From: CAZPNX01 sp964518765
Lineage (GTDB): Bacteria; Edwardsbacteria; AC1; EtOH8
Direction of reading: 5' to 3'
Assembly: GCA_964518765.1 (NCBI GenBank)
Contig: CAZFJC010000008.1
Span: forward strand, 36,843 to 100,842
Length of the DNA stretch: 64,000 nt
A program made the position numbers and the translations under genes. Under the pieces are notes generated by a model, which was not told where the DNA came from, made no database searches, and was given only the letters and a program-made list of their open reading frames with translations. The stretch's first letter is position 1. Each line of letters opens with the position of its first letter. This document shows positions 43,037 through 51,391 of this stretch, piece after piece.

Positions 43037-44821
43037 ATGTCTCATAAACCTGGCTACAAGGTGGTCATCGGGCTGGGCAGCTGCGGCATCGCCGCCGGCG
43101 GCCACAAGGTGCGGGCGGCCCTGCTGGAGGAGCTCAAAACCAGGAAGCTGGACCTGGAGGTCTCGGAGACCGGCTGCGTGGGCATGTGCTACCGCGAGGT
43201 GCTGATCGACGTCATCGACAAGGAAGGGCGAATCTCCACCTATGGCGAGATGACGCCGGAGCGGATGCCGCGGCTGGTCGAGGAGCACCTGGAACAGGGG
43301 CGTCCCATAGACGAGTGGCTGGTGCGGGCCGAGGGCAAGAGCCTGCCCGACGACAGCTTCTACGCCAAGCAAAAGAGGATCGTGCTGCGCAACTGTGGGG
43401 CCATAGACCCGGAGCGTATTGAGGAGTACCTGGCCCGGGGAGGCTACCAGGCCCTGGAGAAGGCGCTCAAGAACATGACGCCCCTGCAGGTCATCCAGGA
43501 GATAGCCGACTCCGGCCTGCGGGGCCGCGGCGGGGCAGGCTTCCCCACCGGGCTCAAGTGGAAGTTCGCCCGGGAGGCCAAGGGCGACAAGAAGTACCTC
43601 GTCTGTAACGGCGACGAAGGAGACCCCGGGGCCTTCATGGACCGTTCGGTGCTGGAGGGCGACCCCCACAGCGTTATGGAGGGGATGTTGATAGCCGCCT
43701 ATGCGGTCGGCGCCGACGAGGGCTACTTCTATGTGCGGGCCGAGTACCCGCTGGCCGTGGCCCGTCTGAGGAGGGCCATCGCCCAGGCCGAAAAGAAGGG
43801 CCTGGCCGGGAGGAACATCATGGGCACCGGATTCAACTTCGAGTTCCACCTCAAGGAGGGGGCCGGGGCCTTCGTCTGCGGCGAGGAGACGGCCCTGCTG
43901 GCCTCGATCGAGGGGCGGCGGGGCATGCCCAGACTGAGGCCGCCGTTCCCGGCCGCCTCCGGGCTGTGGGGCAAGCCCACCAACATCAACAATGTCGAGA
44001 CCTACGCCAACGTGCCCTGGATCATCGCCAATGGCGCGGCCGCCTTCGCCGCCCTGGGCACCGAGAAAAGCAAGGGCTCGAAGGTTTTCGCCCTGGCCGG
44101 CAAGATCGCCCGGGGGGGGCTGGTGGAGGTGCCCATGGGTATTACCATCCGCGAGGTCATCAACGAGGTGGGCGGCGGCATCAAAGGCGGGAGGAAGTTC
44201 AAGGCAGTGCAGATGGGCGGCCCCTCGGGCGGCTGCATCCCGGCCAGCCTGGCCGACACCGTTATCGACTACGACTCGGTCAACGCCACCGGGGCCATCA
44301 TGGGCTCGGGCGGCATGGTGGTCATGGACGACACCACCTGCATGGTGGACATCGCCCGCTTCTTTCTGGACTTCACCCAGAAGGAGTCCTGCGGCAAGTG
44401 CACCTTCTGCCGGGTGGGCACCAAGCGAATGCTGGAAATCCTGACCCGGATCACCGAAGGGCAGGGGAGGGAGGAGGACATCGGGCTGCTGGAGGACCTG
44501 GCCGAGAAGATCAAGGTCTCCTCACTCTGCGGCCTGGGTCAGACGGCTCCCAACCCGGTGCTGACCACCATCCGCTACTTCCGCGACGAGTACCTGGCCC
44601 ACATCCGGGACAAGCGCTGCCCGGCCAGGCACTGCAAGGCCCTGCTGACCTACGAGGTCATACCCGACAAATGTGTGGGCTGCACCGCCTGCGCCAAAGC
44701 TTGCCCGGTCAAGTGCATCTCGGGCGAGGTCAAGAAGGTACATGTGATAGACCAGTCGAAGTGCATAAAATGCGGCAGCTGCGTGGCCAAATGCAAGTTC
44801 GGGGCCATCAGCGTCAGGTGA
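43037..44821 (+). CDS. NuoF/HydB/HndC-like flavoprotein with extra ferredoxin domains
   Basis: 594 residues. An N-terminal thioredoxin-like [2Fe-2S] domain (GLGSCGIAAGG, VSETGCVGMC) is fused to a NuoF core: the FMN site RGRGGAGFPTGLKW, NAD site GAGAFVCGEETALLASIEGRRG, the SLBB region, and the [4Fe-4S] motif ESCGKCTFCRVG with a distal cysteine in LCGLGQ. The C-terminus adds a 2[4Fe-4S] ferredoxin (CVGCTACAKACPVKC, CIKCGSCVAKCKFG). This is the HydB/HndC/StnB-type arrangement; the FMN site is the proposed bifurcating centre in such complexes. GAGG precedes ATG 43037. Confidence 0.93.
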   Translation: MSHKPGYKVVIGLGSCGIAAGGHKVRAALLEELKTRKLDLEVSETGCVGMCYREVLIDVIDKEGRISTYGEMTPERMPRLVEEHLEQGRPIDEWLVRAEGKSLPDDSFYAKQKRIVLRNCGAIDPERIEEYLARGGYQALEKALKNMTPLQVIQEIADSGLRGRGGAGFPTGLKWKFAREAKGDKKYLVCNGDEGDPGAFMDRSVLEGDPHSVMEGMLIAAYAVGADEGYFYVRAEYPLAVARLRRAIAQAEKKGLAGRNIMGTGFNFEFHLKEGAGAFVCGEETALLASIEGRRGMPRLRPPFPAASGLWGKPTNINNVETYANVPWIIANGAAAFAALGTEKSKGSKVFALAGKIARGGLVEVPMGITIREVINEVGGGIKGGRKFKAVQMGGPSGGCIPASLADTVIDYDSVNATGAIMGSGGMVVMDDTTCMVDIARFFLDFTQKESCGKCTFCRVGTKRMLEILTRITEGQGREEDIGLLEDLAEKIKVSSLCGLGQTAPNPVLTTIRYFRDEYLAHIRDKRCPARHCKALLTYEVIPDKCVGCTACAKACPVKCISGEVKKVHVIDQSKCIKCGSCVAKCKFGAISVR

Positions 44822-44872
44822 TCCCTTTCGCCACGGAGACACAGAGGCGCAGAGGCTATTTTTCTGGGTGTC

Positions 44873-44916
44873 ATTCCCGCACGTTCACTGCGTTCAGTGC
44901 AGGCTCCGGCGGGAAT
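44873..44916. repeat. TCATTCCCGC hairpin element
   Basis: ATTCCCGC (44873-44880) pairs with GCGGGAAT (44909-44916); an inner CACTG-CGTT-CAGTG hairpin lies in the loop. A CACGGAGACACAGAGG unit precedes it at 44831. Same orientation as the element at 44991. Confidence 0.65.
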
Positions 44917-44990
44917 CCAGGCCTTCACCACAAAGATACCCTTCTATTCATCAGGGTAAACTCCGGCGCAAAGGTTTTCCACTTGGTGTC

Positions 44991-45010
44991 ATTCCCATGA
45001 AAATGGGAAT
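44991..45010. repeat. second TCATTCCC hairpin element
   Basis: ATTCCCAT-GAAA-ATGGGAAT, a perfect 8-bp stem with a GNRA-like loop, preceded by GGTGTC and followed by CCAG as in the 44873 copy. Confidence 0.7.
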
Positions 45011-45029
45011 CCAGAACTTTTATAACAAA

Positions 45030-45434
45030 ATGTCAGCCAAACCCACCGAAAAGGACTTCCTCTCCCTGATCGGCCCCAAGGCCGGGCTGTGGACCGAGCT
45101 CAGAAAATACCTGGCGGATAACTACGGCGGCCACAAGCCCGAGCTGAGCGTGGGGAAAAAGGAGCGCGATTGGACCATCCGCTACCGCCGCTCCGGCAAG
45201 ACCCTGGTTACCCTGATGCCCGAGGAGGGAAAGTTCTGCGTGCTGGTGGTGCTGGGGAAGGACGAGGTCGAAAAAACACGCAGCCTCAAGTTAAACGCCG
45301 CTGTGCGGGAGGTTCTCGAAAAGTCGAAGCAGTACCACGACGGGCGGTGGCTGTGGATCAGGCCGAGGACGAAGGGCGACCTGGCGTCGGTAATAAACCT
45401 TATTTCACTTAAGAGCAAGCCAAGTAATATTTAG
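45030..45434 (+). CDS. DUF3788-family protein
   Basis: 134 residues. RDWTIRYRRSGKTLVTLMPEEGKFCVLVVLGKDE is the conserved core of DUF3788, whose function is not known. ATG 45030 is chosen because longer starts run through the upstream hairpin repeats. A poor ribosome site is present. It shows no link to the surrounding redox genes. Confidence 0.75.
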   Translation: MSAKPTEKDFLSLIGPKAGLWTELRKYLADNYGGHKPELSVGKKERDWTIRYRRSGKTLVTLMPEEGKFCVLVVLGKDEVEKTRSLKLNAAVREVLEKSKQYHDGRWLWIRPRTKGDLASVINLISLKSKPSNI

Positions 45435-45463
45435 TCACCATTTTAAGCAGAAGGAGTTCTGAA

Positions 45464-45697
45464 ATGAAAGATATCGGAAAACGCATATGGCCGCTGGGTT
45501 TCTTGGGCATATTGGGGTTGCTAGGTTTCCGAGTATTTTACACGAATAATCCCAGTGACTTGATTTCCTTCTGCTCCTTCTTCATGTTCGGTTTTTTGAT
45601 AGACAAGAACCGCACCATCGCCTACATCGGCTTGACGCTGGGGCTAATTGGAATGGTTTTCGCTATGCTTGGCAGTAAAGGCATAATCAGCTTCTAA
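45464..45697 (+). CDS. small membrane protein
   Basis: 77 residues behind GAAGGAG. Two hydrophobic hairpins (LGFLGILGLLGF and a C-terminal IAYIGLTLGLIGMVFAML) with a charged KNR turn, in the manner of DUF3796-type small membrane proteins; the family match is not secure. Function unknown. Confidence 0.6.
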   Translation: MKDIGKRIWPLGFLGILGLLGFRVFYTNNPSDLISFCSFFMFGFLIDKNRTIAYIGLTLGLIGMVFAMLGSKGIISF

Positions 45698-45707
45698 GGG
45701 CCGGTGA

Positions 45708-45917
45708 ATGGCGGATTCACGCGACACAGACCAGAAAAAGCTCGACATCCTCCGTCGCAAGACCGGCGAGGAGCGGCTGCGCATTGACATGGGGCTATAC
45801 GACATGGCATTCCGAACCGTGCAGGACGGGGTGAAGCACCAGCATCCTGAATGGGATGAAGAACAAATACATGCTGAAACCTTGAGAAGGTTTGCTTTGG
45901 CATCGGGAAGAAAGTGA
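45708..45917 (+). CDS. small hydrophilic conserved-type protein
   Basis: 69 residues, ten bases after the membrane gene. The sequence KKLDILRRKTGEERLRIDMGLYDMA and EEQIHAETLRRF resembles short uncharacterised proteins seen near nucleotidyltransferase or toxin-antitoxin genes in other genomes, but no partner is evident here. Helical throughout; no enzymatic motif. Confidence 0.6.
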   Translation: MADSRDTDQKKLDILRRKTGEERLRIDMGLYDMAFRTVQDGVKHQHPEWDEEQIHAETLRRFALASGRK

Positions 45918-45984
45918 TAGTCATTGGTGAAAATAAACAAACTCAATCGAATGCAATAATCCTGTCCATATAAAGAGAAGGCTC

Positions 45985-48900
45985 ATGTCCCAAATACACA
46001 TCACCCTCAACGGCAAGCAGGTGGCCTGCGAGAGCGGCCAGACCATCCTCCAGGTGGCCCGGGCCAACGGGGCCGCCATCCCCACCCTGTGCCACGACGA
46101 GCTGCTGGAGCCCTTCGGCTCCTGCTGGATCTGCGTGGTCGAGGTCAAGGGGGCCCGGGGATTCGTCCCGGCCTGTGCCACCAAGGTGGCCGACGGCATG
46201 GTGGTGGACACCGAGAGCCAGCGCATCACCGCCGCCCGGCAGATGTGCCTCCAGCTGCTCTTGTCCAACCACTACGGCGACTGCATCGGCCCCTGCGTGG
46301 AGAAATGTCCGGCGGGCTGCGACGCCCAGGGCTACATCGCCCTCATCGCCAACGGGATGATGCCCGAGGCCATCAAGCTCATAAAAGAGACCCTGCCGCT
46401 GCCGGCCAGCCTGGGACGGGTCTGCCCGCACCCCTGCGAGGATGAATGTCGACGTACTCTCGTCGACGAGCCGGTGGCCATCTGTTTCCTCAAGCGCCAC
46501 GCGGCCGACATCGACCTGGCCTCGGGGAGACCCTACCTGCCTTCCTGCCAGCCGGACACCGGTAAAAAGGTGGCGGTGGTCGGGGCCGGGCCGGCCGGGC
46601 TGACCGCGGCCTACTACCTGCGGCAGAAGGGACATGCGGTCACCGTCTACGAGGCACTGCCCAAGTCCGGCGGCTGGCTGCGCTACGGCATCCCGCAGTA
46701 CCGCTTGCCCAAGGAGATCCTCGACAAGGAGGTGAAGACGATCACCGATCTGGGGATCGATATAAGATATAACCAGAAACTGGGCCAGGAGATCACCCTC
46801 GACGGCTTGAAATCGGAATACGACGCGGTCTTCCTGGGGCTGGGAGCCCACGCCTCGGTTCGGATGGGGGTGGAGAACGAGGACGCGCCCAACGTGGTGG
46901 CCGGGATCGAGTTCCTCAAGAGGCTGGCCTTGGGAAATCCGATCGATTTTAAAAAAGAGAAGATAAAAAAGGTGGCGGTCATCGGCGGCGGCAACACCGC
47001 CATCGATGCCGCCCGGACCTCGCTCCGTTTGGGGGCCGAGGAGGTGATGCTGGTCTATCGGCGCTCCGAGAAAGAGATGCCGGCCAACCCCCTGGAGATA
47101 GAGGAGGCGAAGAAGGAGGGCGTTAAGTTTCAGTTTTTGACCGCCCCCACCTCGGTCATCGCCTGCACGCCGGACCAGAACGGTCGCTCGACTCCGCTCG
47201 GGACAAGCACCATCTCCTGCCAGAGGATGGAGCTGGGAGAGCCGGACGCCTCCGGCCGAAGGCGGCCGGTGCCGGTCAAAGGCTCGGACTTTCGTATCGA
47301 GGCCGACCTGATCATCGCCTGCATCGGCCAGAATCCCGATCTCTCGGGCCTGGGAGTTGACCACGGCCTCAAAATCACCAAATGGTCCACCATCGAGACC
47401 GACCCGGAGACCGGGGCCACCTCGGACCCAAAAATCTTCTCGGCCGGGGACTGCGTCACCGGAGCGGCTACGGTGGTGGAGGCCATAGGCGGGGCCAGAA
47501 AGGCGGCCGAGGGGATCGATTACTATTTAAAATACGGAAAGGTCGAGAAGAGGCCCAGGCAGTACAACATCTCCAAGGGCAGGCTTTCGGAGATGGACAA
47601 AAGCGAATACGCCCATATCGCTAAAAAGGCCCGGGCCAAAATGCCGATGCTGGAGGCGTCGGAGAGGAAGAACTTCGACGAGGTGGAGCATGGCTTCTCG
47701 GAACGAACGGCGGTGGCCGAGGCCAAGCGCTGTTTGGAGTGCGGCTGCGCCGACATGCGGGAGTGCAAGCTGCGTGACTACGCCACCCTTTATCAGGCTC
47801 TGGCCCAGCGGTTTCTGGGCGAGGTGGGAAAGCATCCCATAGACGAGAGCCATCCCTTCATCATCCGCGACCAGGGCAAGTGCATCATGTGCGGCCGCTG
47901 CGTGCGGATGTGTCTGGAGTCGGTGGGGGCCGCGGCCCTGGGCTTCGTCTACCGGGGATTCTCCGCCATGGTGGCCCCGGCCCAGGAGAGCCCGTTCCCC
48001 GAGACCACCTGCGTCTCCTGCGGGGCCTGCATCGACACCTGTCCGGTGGGGGCCCTGACCGAGCGGCCGCGCCAGCACAAGGGGATGAACGTTCCGCTGG
48101 AGTCCATCCCTTCGGTCTGCACCTACTGCGGGGTGGGCTGCGCCACCACCATAGAGGCCAAGGACGGCCGGGTAGTGCGAGTTAAGGGACAGGCCGAGGG
48201 TTCGGCTAACCAGGGGATGCTGTGCTTCAAGGGCAAATTCGGGTTCGAGTGCCTGCAAAGCGAGGAACGCCTATCGGCCCCGATGGCCCGCAGGGGCGGC
48301 AAGCTGGTCAAAACGAACTGGGATGAGGCCGTCGCCAAGATCAACCGCGAGTTCAAAGCCATCGTCGACCAATACGGTCCAGAGGCGTTGGCCGTGTTCG
48401 CCTCGGGACGAACCAGCCTGGAGGAGGCCGAGGGCCTTAGAAGCTGGGCCGAGAAGCTTTGGGTGAAGCAGTTCTCTTCGTTTGCCGCCTGGGGCGGAGC
48501 GGCCCTGGACGCCTTAGAATCCGTCACCGGGGCCAGGACGGGCCTGTCGTACGACGAGCTCGTCAAGGCTAAAACCATAATCCTAGTCAACGCCGATCCG
48601 TCGAACCGACATCCGGTGTTCGGCCGCAGGCTGAGGTTGGCTGTCCGAGCGGGCGCCAGGCTCATCATTCTGGACGAAAAACCGAACAAGCTCGACGATA
48701 TTGCAGCCCACTCCATCGTTCTCAAGAAAGGGGGAACGACAGCGGCCCTGGCCGCAGTGCTCAAGACCCTGCTGGCAAGGCTGCCGGAGCGGAGTATAGA
48801 AGGCTATGCCGAGCTTAAAAAGGCCCTGGCCAAGCTCCCGGCCTCGGCCCGGGCCAGGTCCGGCCTGTCCAAAAGGGACCTGGAACTGCTGGCCGCAGCC

Positions 48901-49542
48901 TTTGGGGAGGAGACGGCCGCGGCAGTCATCGACGCCGACGGGATCGATGCCGGTTCGGCCGCTGCCCTGGCCGACATACTGCTCCTTGTGGGCAAGCCGG
49001 AGCGGTTCGTGGCCTTGCGCTCCAAGGCCAACGCGGCCGGGATAGACCGGTTCATCACCGCACCTCCCGAGGAGCTGGTCGGAGAGATCTCAAGGGGCAA
49101 GATCAAGGCCGCCTTCCTGCTGAACGAGGACCCGGTCGGCTCGCTGCCGGGCGGCAGGGAGATGGCCAAGGCCCTGCGCAAGCTCCAGGCCCTGGCGGTC
49201 TGCGACCTTTACCTGACCGATACCGCCAAGCTGGCGCACTACGTCCTGCCGGCCTCGGCAGTGGCCGAGGACGAGGGCAGCTTTGTCAACTCCGAGGGCC
49301 GCATCCAGGTCTTCAAGCAGGCAGTGATGCCGGTATCCGGAAAGACCACGCGACAGGTGTTGCAGTCCTTAGGCGGGGTGACCCTGCCGGGCCGCATCCA
49401 GCCCGAACGCAAGCCGCCAAGGTTCATCGTCCCATCGGTCAAATCGGCTAAAACGGCGGAGGTAGGTTTCTCAAGCGACGTTCTGGAGCGGATGGTCTGG
49501 GAGCTGAAGAAAAGGGAGAAGCTGTTGAAGGAGGGGGAGTGA
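45985..49542 (+). CDS. fused HydA N-domain/GltD-type FAD oxidoreductase/ferredoxin/NuoG-like protein
   Basis: 1,185 residues. In order: [2Fe-2S] domain (C36, C47, C50, C64); cysteine-rich GltD-like N-domain (HYGDCIGPCVEKCPAGC); FAD-binding Rossmann motif near 193 (VAVVGAGPAGLTAAYYL); NAD(P)H-binding motif near 331 (VAVIGGGNTAIDAARTS) of the NfnB/GltD kind; two [4Fe-4S] motifs (CIMCGRCVRMC, CVSCGACIDTC); MopB Fe4S motif CTYCGVGC near 711; and a molybdopterin-oxidoreductase fold from about 745. The loop that normally carries the Mo-ligand Cys/Sec reads QFSSFAAWGGAA, so the final domain is probably structural, as in NuoG. Together with the NuoE- and NuoF-like subunits this fits a Stn-type NADH/NADPH:ferredoxin bifurcating transhydrogenase. 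Confidence 0.9.
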   Translation: MSQIHITLNGKQVACESGQTILQVARANGAAIPTLCHDELLEPFGSCWICVVEVKGARGFVPACATKVADGMVVDTESQRITAARQMCLQLLLSNHYGDCIGPCVEKCPAGCDAQGYIALIANGMMPEAIKLIKETLPLPASLGRVCPHPCEDECRRTLVDEPVAICFLKRHAADIDLASGRPYLPSCQPDTGKKVAVVGAGPAGLTAAYYLRQKGHAVTVYEALPKSGGWLRYGIPQYRLPKEILDKEVKTITDLGIDIRYNQKLGQEITLDGLKSEYDAVFLGLGAHASVRMGVENEDAPNVVAGIEFLKRLALGNPIDFKKEKIKKVAVIGGGNTAIDAARTSLRLGAEEVMLVYRRSEKEMPANPLEIEEAKKEGVKFQFLTAPTSVIACTPDQNGRSTPLGTSTISCQRMELGEPDASGRRRPVPVKGSDFRIEADLIIACIGQNPDLSGLGVDHGLKITKWSTIETDPETGATSDPKIFSAGDCVTGAATVVEAIGGARKAAEGIDYYLKYGKVEKRPRQYNISKGRLSEMDKSEYAHIAKKARAKMPMLEASERKNFDEVEHGFSERTAVAEAKRCLECGCADMRECKLRDYATLYQALAQRFLGEVGKHPIDESHPFIIRDQGKCIMCGRCVRMCLESVGAAALGFVYRGFSAMVAPAQESPFPETTCVSCGACIDTCPVGALTERPRQHKGMNVPLESIPSVCTYCGVGCATTIEAKDGRVVRVKGQAEGSANQGMLCFKGKFGFECLQSEERLSAPMARRGGKLVKTNWDEAVAKINREFKAIVDQYGPEALAVFASGRTSLEEAEGLRSWAEKLWVKQFSSFAAWGGAALDALESVTGARTGLSYDELVKAKTIILVNADPSNRHPVFGRRLRLAVRAGARLIILDEKPNKLDDIAAHSIVLKKGGTTAALAAVLKTLLARLPERSIEGYAELKKALAKLPASARARSGLSKRDLELLAAAFGEETAAAVIDADGIDAGSAAALADILLLVGKPERFVALRSKANAAGIDRFITAPPEELVGEISRGKIKAAFLLNEDPVGSLPGGREMAKALRKLQALAVCDLYLTDTAKLAHYVLPASAVAEDEGSFVNSEGRIQVFKQAVMPVSGKTTRQVLQSLGGVTLPGRIQPERKPPRFIVPSVKSAKTAEVGFSSDVLERMVWELKKREKLLKEGE

Positions 49543-49603
49543 CTTGACTCATTTCCCCAGGCCCTTCTCTTCAATAAAGAGGGTGGTTGGTGATCATTTA
49601 AGA

Positions 49604-49640
49604 AAAGACGGCCGATAGGTAACTGTCGGCCGTCTTTTTT
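49604..49640 (+). terminator. strong intrinsic terminator
   Basis: 12-bp perfect stem AAAGACGGCCGA / TCGGCCGTCTTT, 10-base loop, ending in a T-run to 49640. It separates the redox set from rbfA. Confidence 0.95.
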
Positions 49641-49713
49641 GTCTTCATCCCCGTCCCCACTTTTCTTAAGAAAGGGAAGACGGAAGGGCGAATCAAATTT
49701 CCCCATTTTCCGC

Positions 49714-49741
49714 TTGCATTCTTCCCCGGCTGTGGTAAAAT
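49714..49741 (+). promoter_or_regulatory. promoter producing a predicted leaderless rbfA mRNA
   Basis: TTGCAT (49714-49719), 16-base spacer, TAAAAT (49736-49741). The rbfA ATG is at 49748, six bases after the -10 box, the same geometry as the archease promoter. Confidence 0.75.
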
Positions 49742-49747
49742 AACTAT

Positions 49748-50110
49748 ATGCGGTTCAAGCGCTCCATCCAGGTGGCCGAGGCCCTCAAGCGCGAGGCCTC
49801 GGACATCATCGCCAACCACCTTAAGGACCCCAGGCTAGGCTTCATCACTGTCACCGGGGCCGAGATGGCCGACGACCTGCGCTACGCCAGGATATTCATC
49901 AGCATATTAGGGGACGAAGATGCCCGCAGGAAGTCCCTGGAGGGCCTGGAAAGCGCCAAGGGGTTCGTCCGCCGGGAGCTGGGCCACAGGCTGCGGCTCA
50001 AATTCACCCCGGAGATAGAATTCAAGTTCGACGAGACGGTGGCCCAGGGCGACCGCATCGACCGGCTGTTGCACCAGATAGCCGAGGAGAAGCACCATGG
50101 GCCTGGCTGA
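49748..50110 (+). CDS. rbfA: ribosome-binding factor A
   Basis: 120 residues. KH-like fold with VAEALKREASDIIANHLKDPRLGFITVT and the VRRELGHRLRLKFTPEIEFKFDET pattern of RbfA. It matures the 5' end of 16S rRNA in the 30S subunit. It is normally downstream of infB, but here it begins a transcription unit with its own promoter right after a terminator. It overlaps nrnA by 14 bases, a common pair in bacteria. Confidence 0.95.
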   Translation: MRFKRSIQVAEALKREASDIIANHLKDPRLGFITVTGAEMADDLRYARIFISILGDEDARRKSLEGLESAKGFVRRELGHRLRLKFTPEIEFKFDETVAQGDRIDRLLHQIAEEKHHGPG

Positions 50111-51080
50111 GGCCGCAGCCGCCCTGGAGCGACACCGGCACGTCCTAATAACCAGCCACTACAACCCGGACGGGGACAACATCGGTTCCCAGCTTGGTCT
50201 GGCCCACCTCCTGAAGCGGCTGGGCAAGATGGTGGAGATAATTGACCAGGACCCGGTGCCGGACAGGTACCGCTTTCTGCCGGGCTGGGAGAAGATAAAG
50301 AACGACATCGTTCCGAGCCAGGCCACGTTGGCGGTGGTGCTGGACAGCGCCGGCTTGGACCGTATCGGACGTGCGGCCGGAGCCATCGTGCCGGCCCGGA
50401 TGGAGATCGTCAACATAGATCACCACATCTCCAACGACGGTTTCGGCCAGAGTCAGTATGTGGACCCGGACGCCTCCTCCACCTGCGAGCTGATCCACCG
50501 GATCTCCAAAAGGCTGACCAAGACGCTGACAGCCGAGGAGGCCACCTGCCTGCTGTGCGGTATCATCACCGACACCGGCGGCTTTCGCTACGCCAGCGCC
50601 TCGCCGGCCACCCTGCGCACCGCGGCCGAACTGATGGAGCAGGGGGCGGCGCTTTCCGACATCGCCACCAGCCTCTACTTCGAGGAGAGGCCGGAAACCC
50701 TGGGTCTGTTGGGCGAACTGCTGGTGGGCATGAAAAGGTCATCCAGGGCGCCCCTGGCCTGGATGTCGGTCAGCCGGGAACAGCTAAGGCGCCACGGGGT
50801 CTCCATGTCCGAGACCGAGGAGTTCGTCCGTTACGCCCTGTCGGTCCGGGGGGTGGAGGTGGGGCTGATGTTCAAGGATCAGGAGGACGGCCAGGTGCGC
50901 CTCTCCTTCCGTTCCAAGGGGCACTACGACGTCGACCGCCTGGCCAGAATCTTCGGCGGCGGCGGCCACAGGCAGGCGGCCGGGGCCAGGGTGGCGGGCA
51001 GGCTGGCCGAGGTGCAGGGGCCGGTGATCGAGGCCCTGGAGCGGGAGCTGGCTTTCCCCACGGGCCCGGAGATAGCGTGA
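50097..51080 (+). CDS. nrnA: NrnA-type DHH/DHHA1 oligoribonuclease/pAp phosphatase
   Basis: 327 residues. The DHH metal motifs are SHYNPDGDNIGS, VLDSAGLDRIG and NIDHHISND; the DHHA1 domain ends with the substrate signature FGGGGHRQAAGARV. NrnA degrades oligoribonucleotides of 2-5 nucleotides and dephosphorylates pAp. The ATG lies inside the rbfA end. The following gene begins at its stop codon (TGATG). Confidence 0.94.
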   Translation: MGLAEAAAALERHRHVLITSHYNPDGDNIGSQLGLAHLLKRLGKMVEIIDQDPVPDRYRFLPGWEKIKNDIVPSQATLAVVLDSAGLDRIGRAAGAIVPARMEIVNIDHHISNDGFGQSQYVDPDASSTCELIHRISKRLTKTLTAEEATCLLCGIITDTGGFRYASASPATLRTAAELMEQGAALSDIATSLYFEERPETLGLLGELLVGMKRSSRAPLAWMSVSREQLRRHGVSMSETEEFVRYALSVRGVEVGLMFKDQEDGQVRLSFRSKGHYDVDRLARIFGGGGHRQAAGARVAGRLAEVQGPVIEALERELAFPTGPEIA

Positions 51081-51289
51081 TGGAGGGTGAGATCCGACAG
51101 CGGTTCTTGAGCCGCTGCCCCTGCGGCAACGCCGCTTTTCTGATGACCACCGAGAAGCTCTACGCCGCCGCGGTGGACGCCGAGGGGGTGCTGGCCTGCC
51201 GGGAGCAGAGCGAGTTCATCAGGTCGATCGCCTGCGGCAAGTGCGGCCGGGAGTTCTCCCAGGAGGATTTCAAGGGGATAGATTTCTGA
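51080..51289 (+). CDS. small zinc-ribbon protein
   Basis: 69 residues, start overlapping the nrnA stop. Cysteines in SRCPCGNAAF, ACREQ and CGKCGREFS give a zinc-ribbon-like pattern. Longer frames extending upstream overlap nrnA in another frame and are rejected. Function unknown; likely coupled to nrnA. Confidence 0.65.
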   Translation: MEGEIRQRFLSRCPCGNAAFLMTTEKLYAAAVDAEGVLACREQSEFIRSIACGKCGREFSQEDFKGIDF

Positions 51290-51293
51290 TTGA

Positions 51294-51380
51294 TACCACA
51301 GATCGGCGCAGATGTTTAATACAATATGTAAATAGTCTATGGCAAATACGGGGAAAATCGATCCGCGTAAATCCGTGGTA
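51294..51380. repeat. dispersed inverted repeat (CACAGAT/ATCCGTGG type)
   Basis: TACCACAGATCGGCGCAGAT at 51294-51313 pairs with ATCCGCGTAAATCCGTGGTA at 51361-51380 at about 15 of 20 positions. Same element type as 42931-43009; both occupy the whole intergenic gap. Confidence 0.6.
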
Positions 51381-51391
51381 AAGAAAGACAG

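Larger units (their letters stand above)
44822..45029. other. 208-base intergenic stretch made of dispersed repeats
   Basis: The gap holds CACGGAGACACAGAGG, two ATTCCC hairpins and CACCACAAAGATACC, all commonly repeated intergenic sequences; no gene or promoter was identified. Confidence 0.6.

Noticed and set aside
43966..45000. 344-residue plus-strand frame overlapping the NuoF-like gene
   Set aside because: It is an alternative frame of the NuoF-like gene, glycine- and histidine-rich without motifs, and runs into repeat DNA.
45985..49542. Annotation as a formate dehydrogenase alpha subunit
   Set aside because: No Mo-ligand Cys/Sec motif and a missing C-terminal dinucleotide-binding domain; the GltD and HydA-like parts argue for a bifurcating transhydrogenase subunit.
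50555..51079. N-terminal part of a longer frame in front of the zinc-ribbon gene
   Set aside because: It overlaps nrnA in another frame; the real small gene starts at 51080 with a coupled TGATG.
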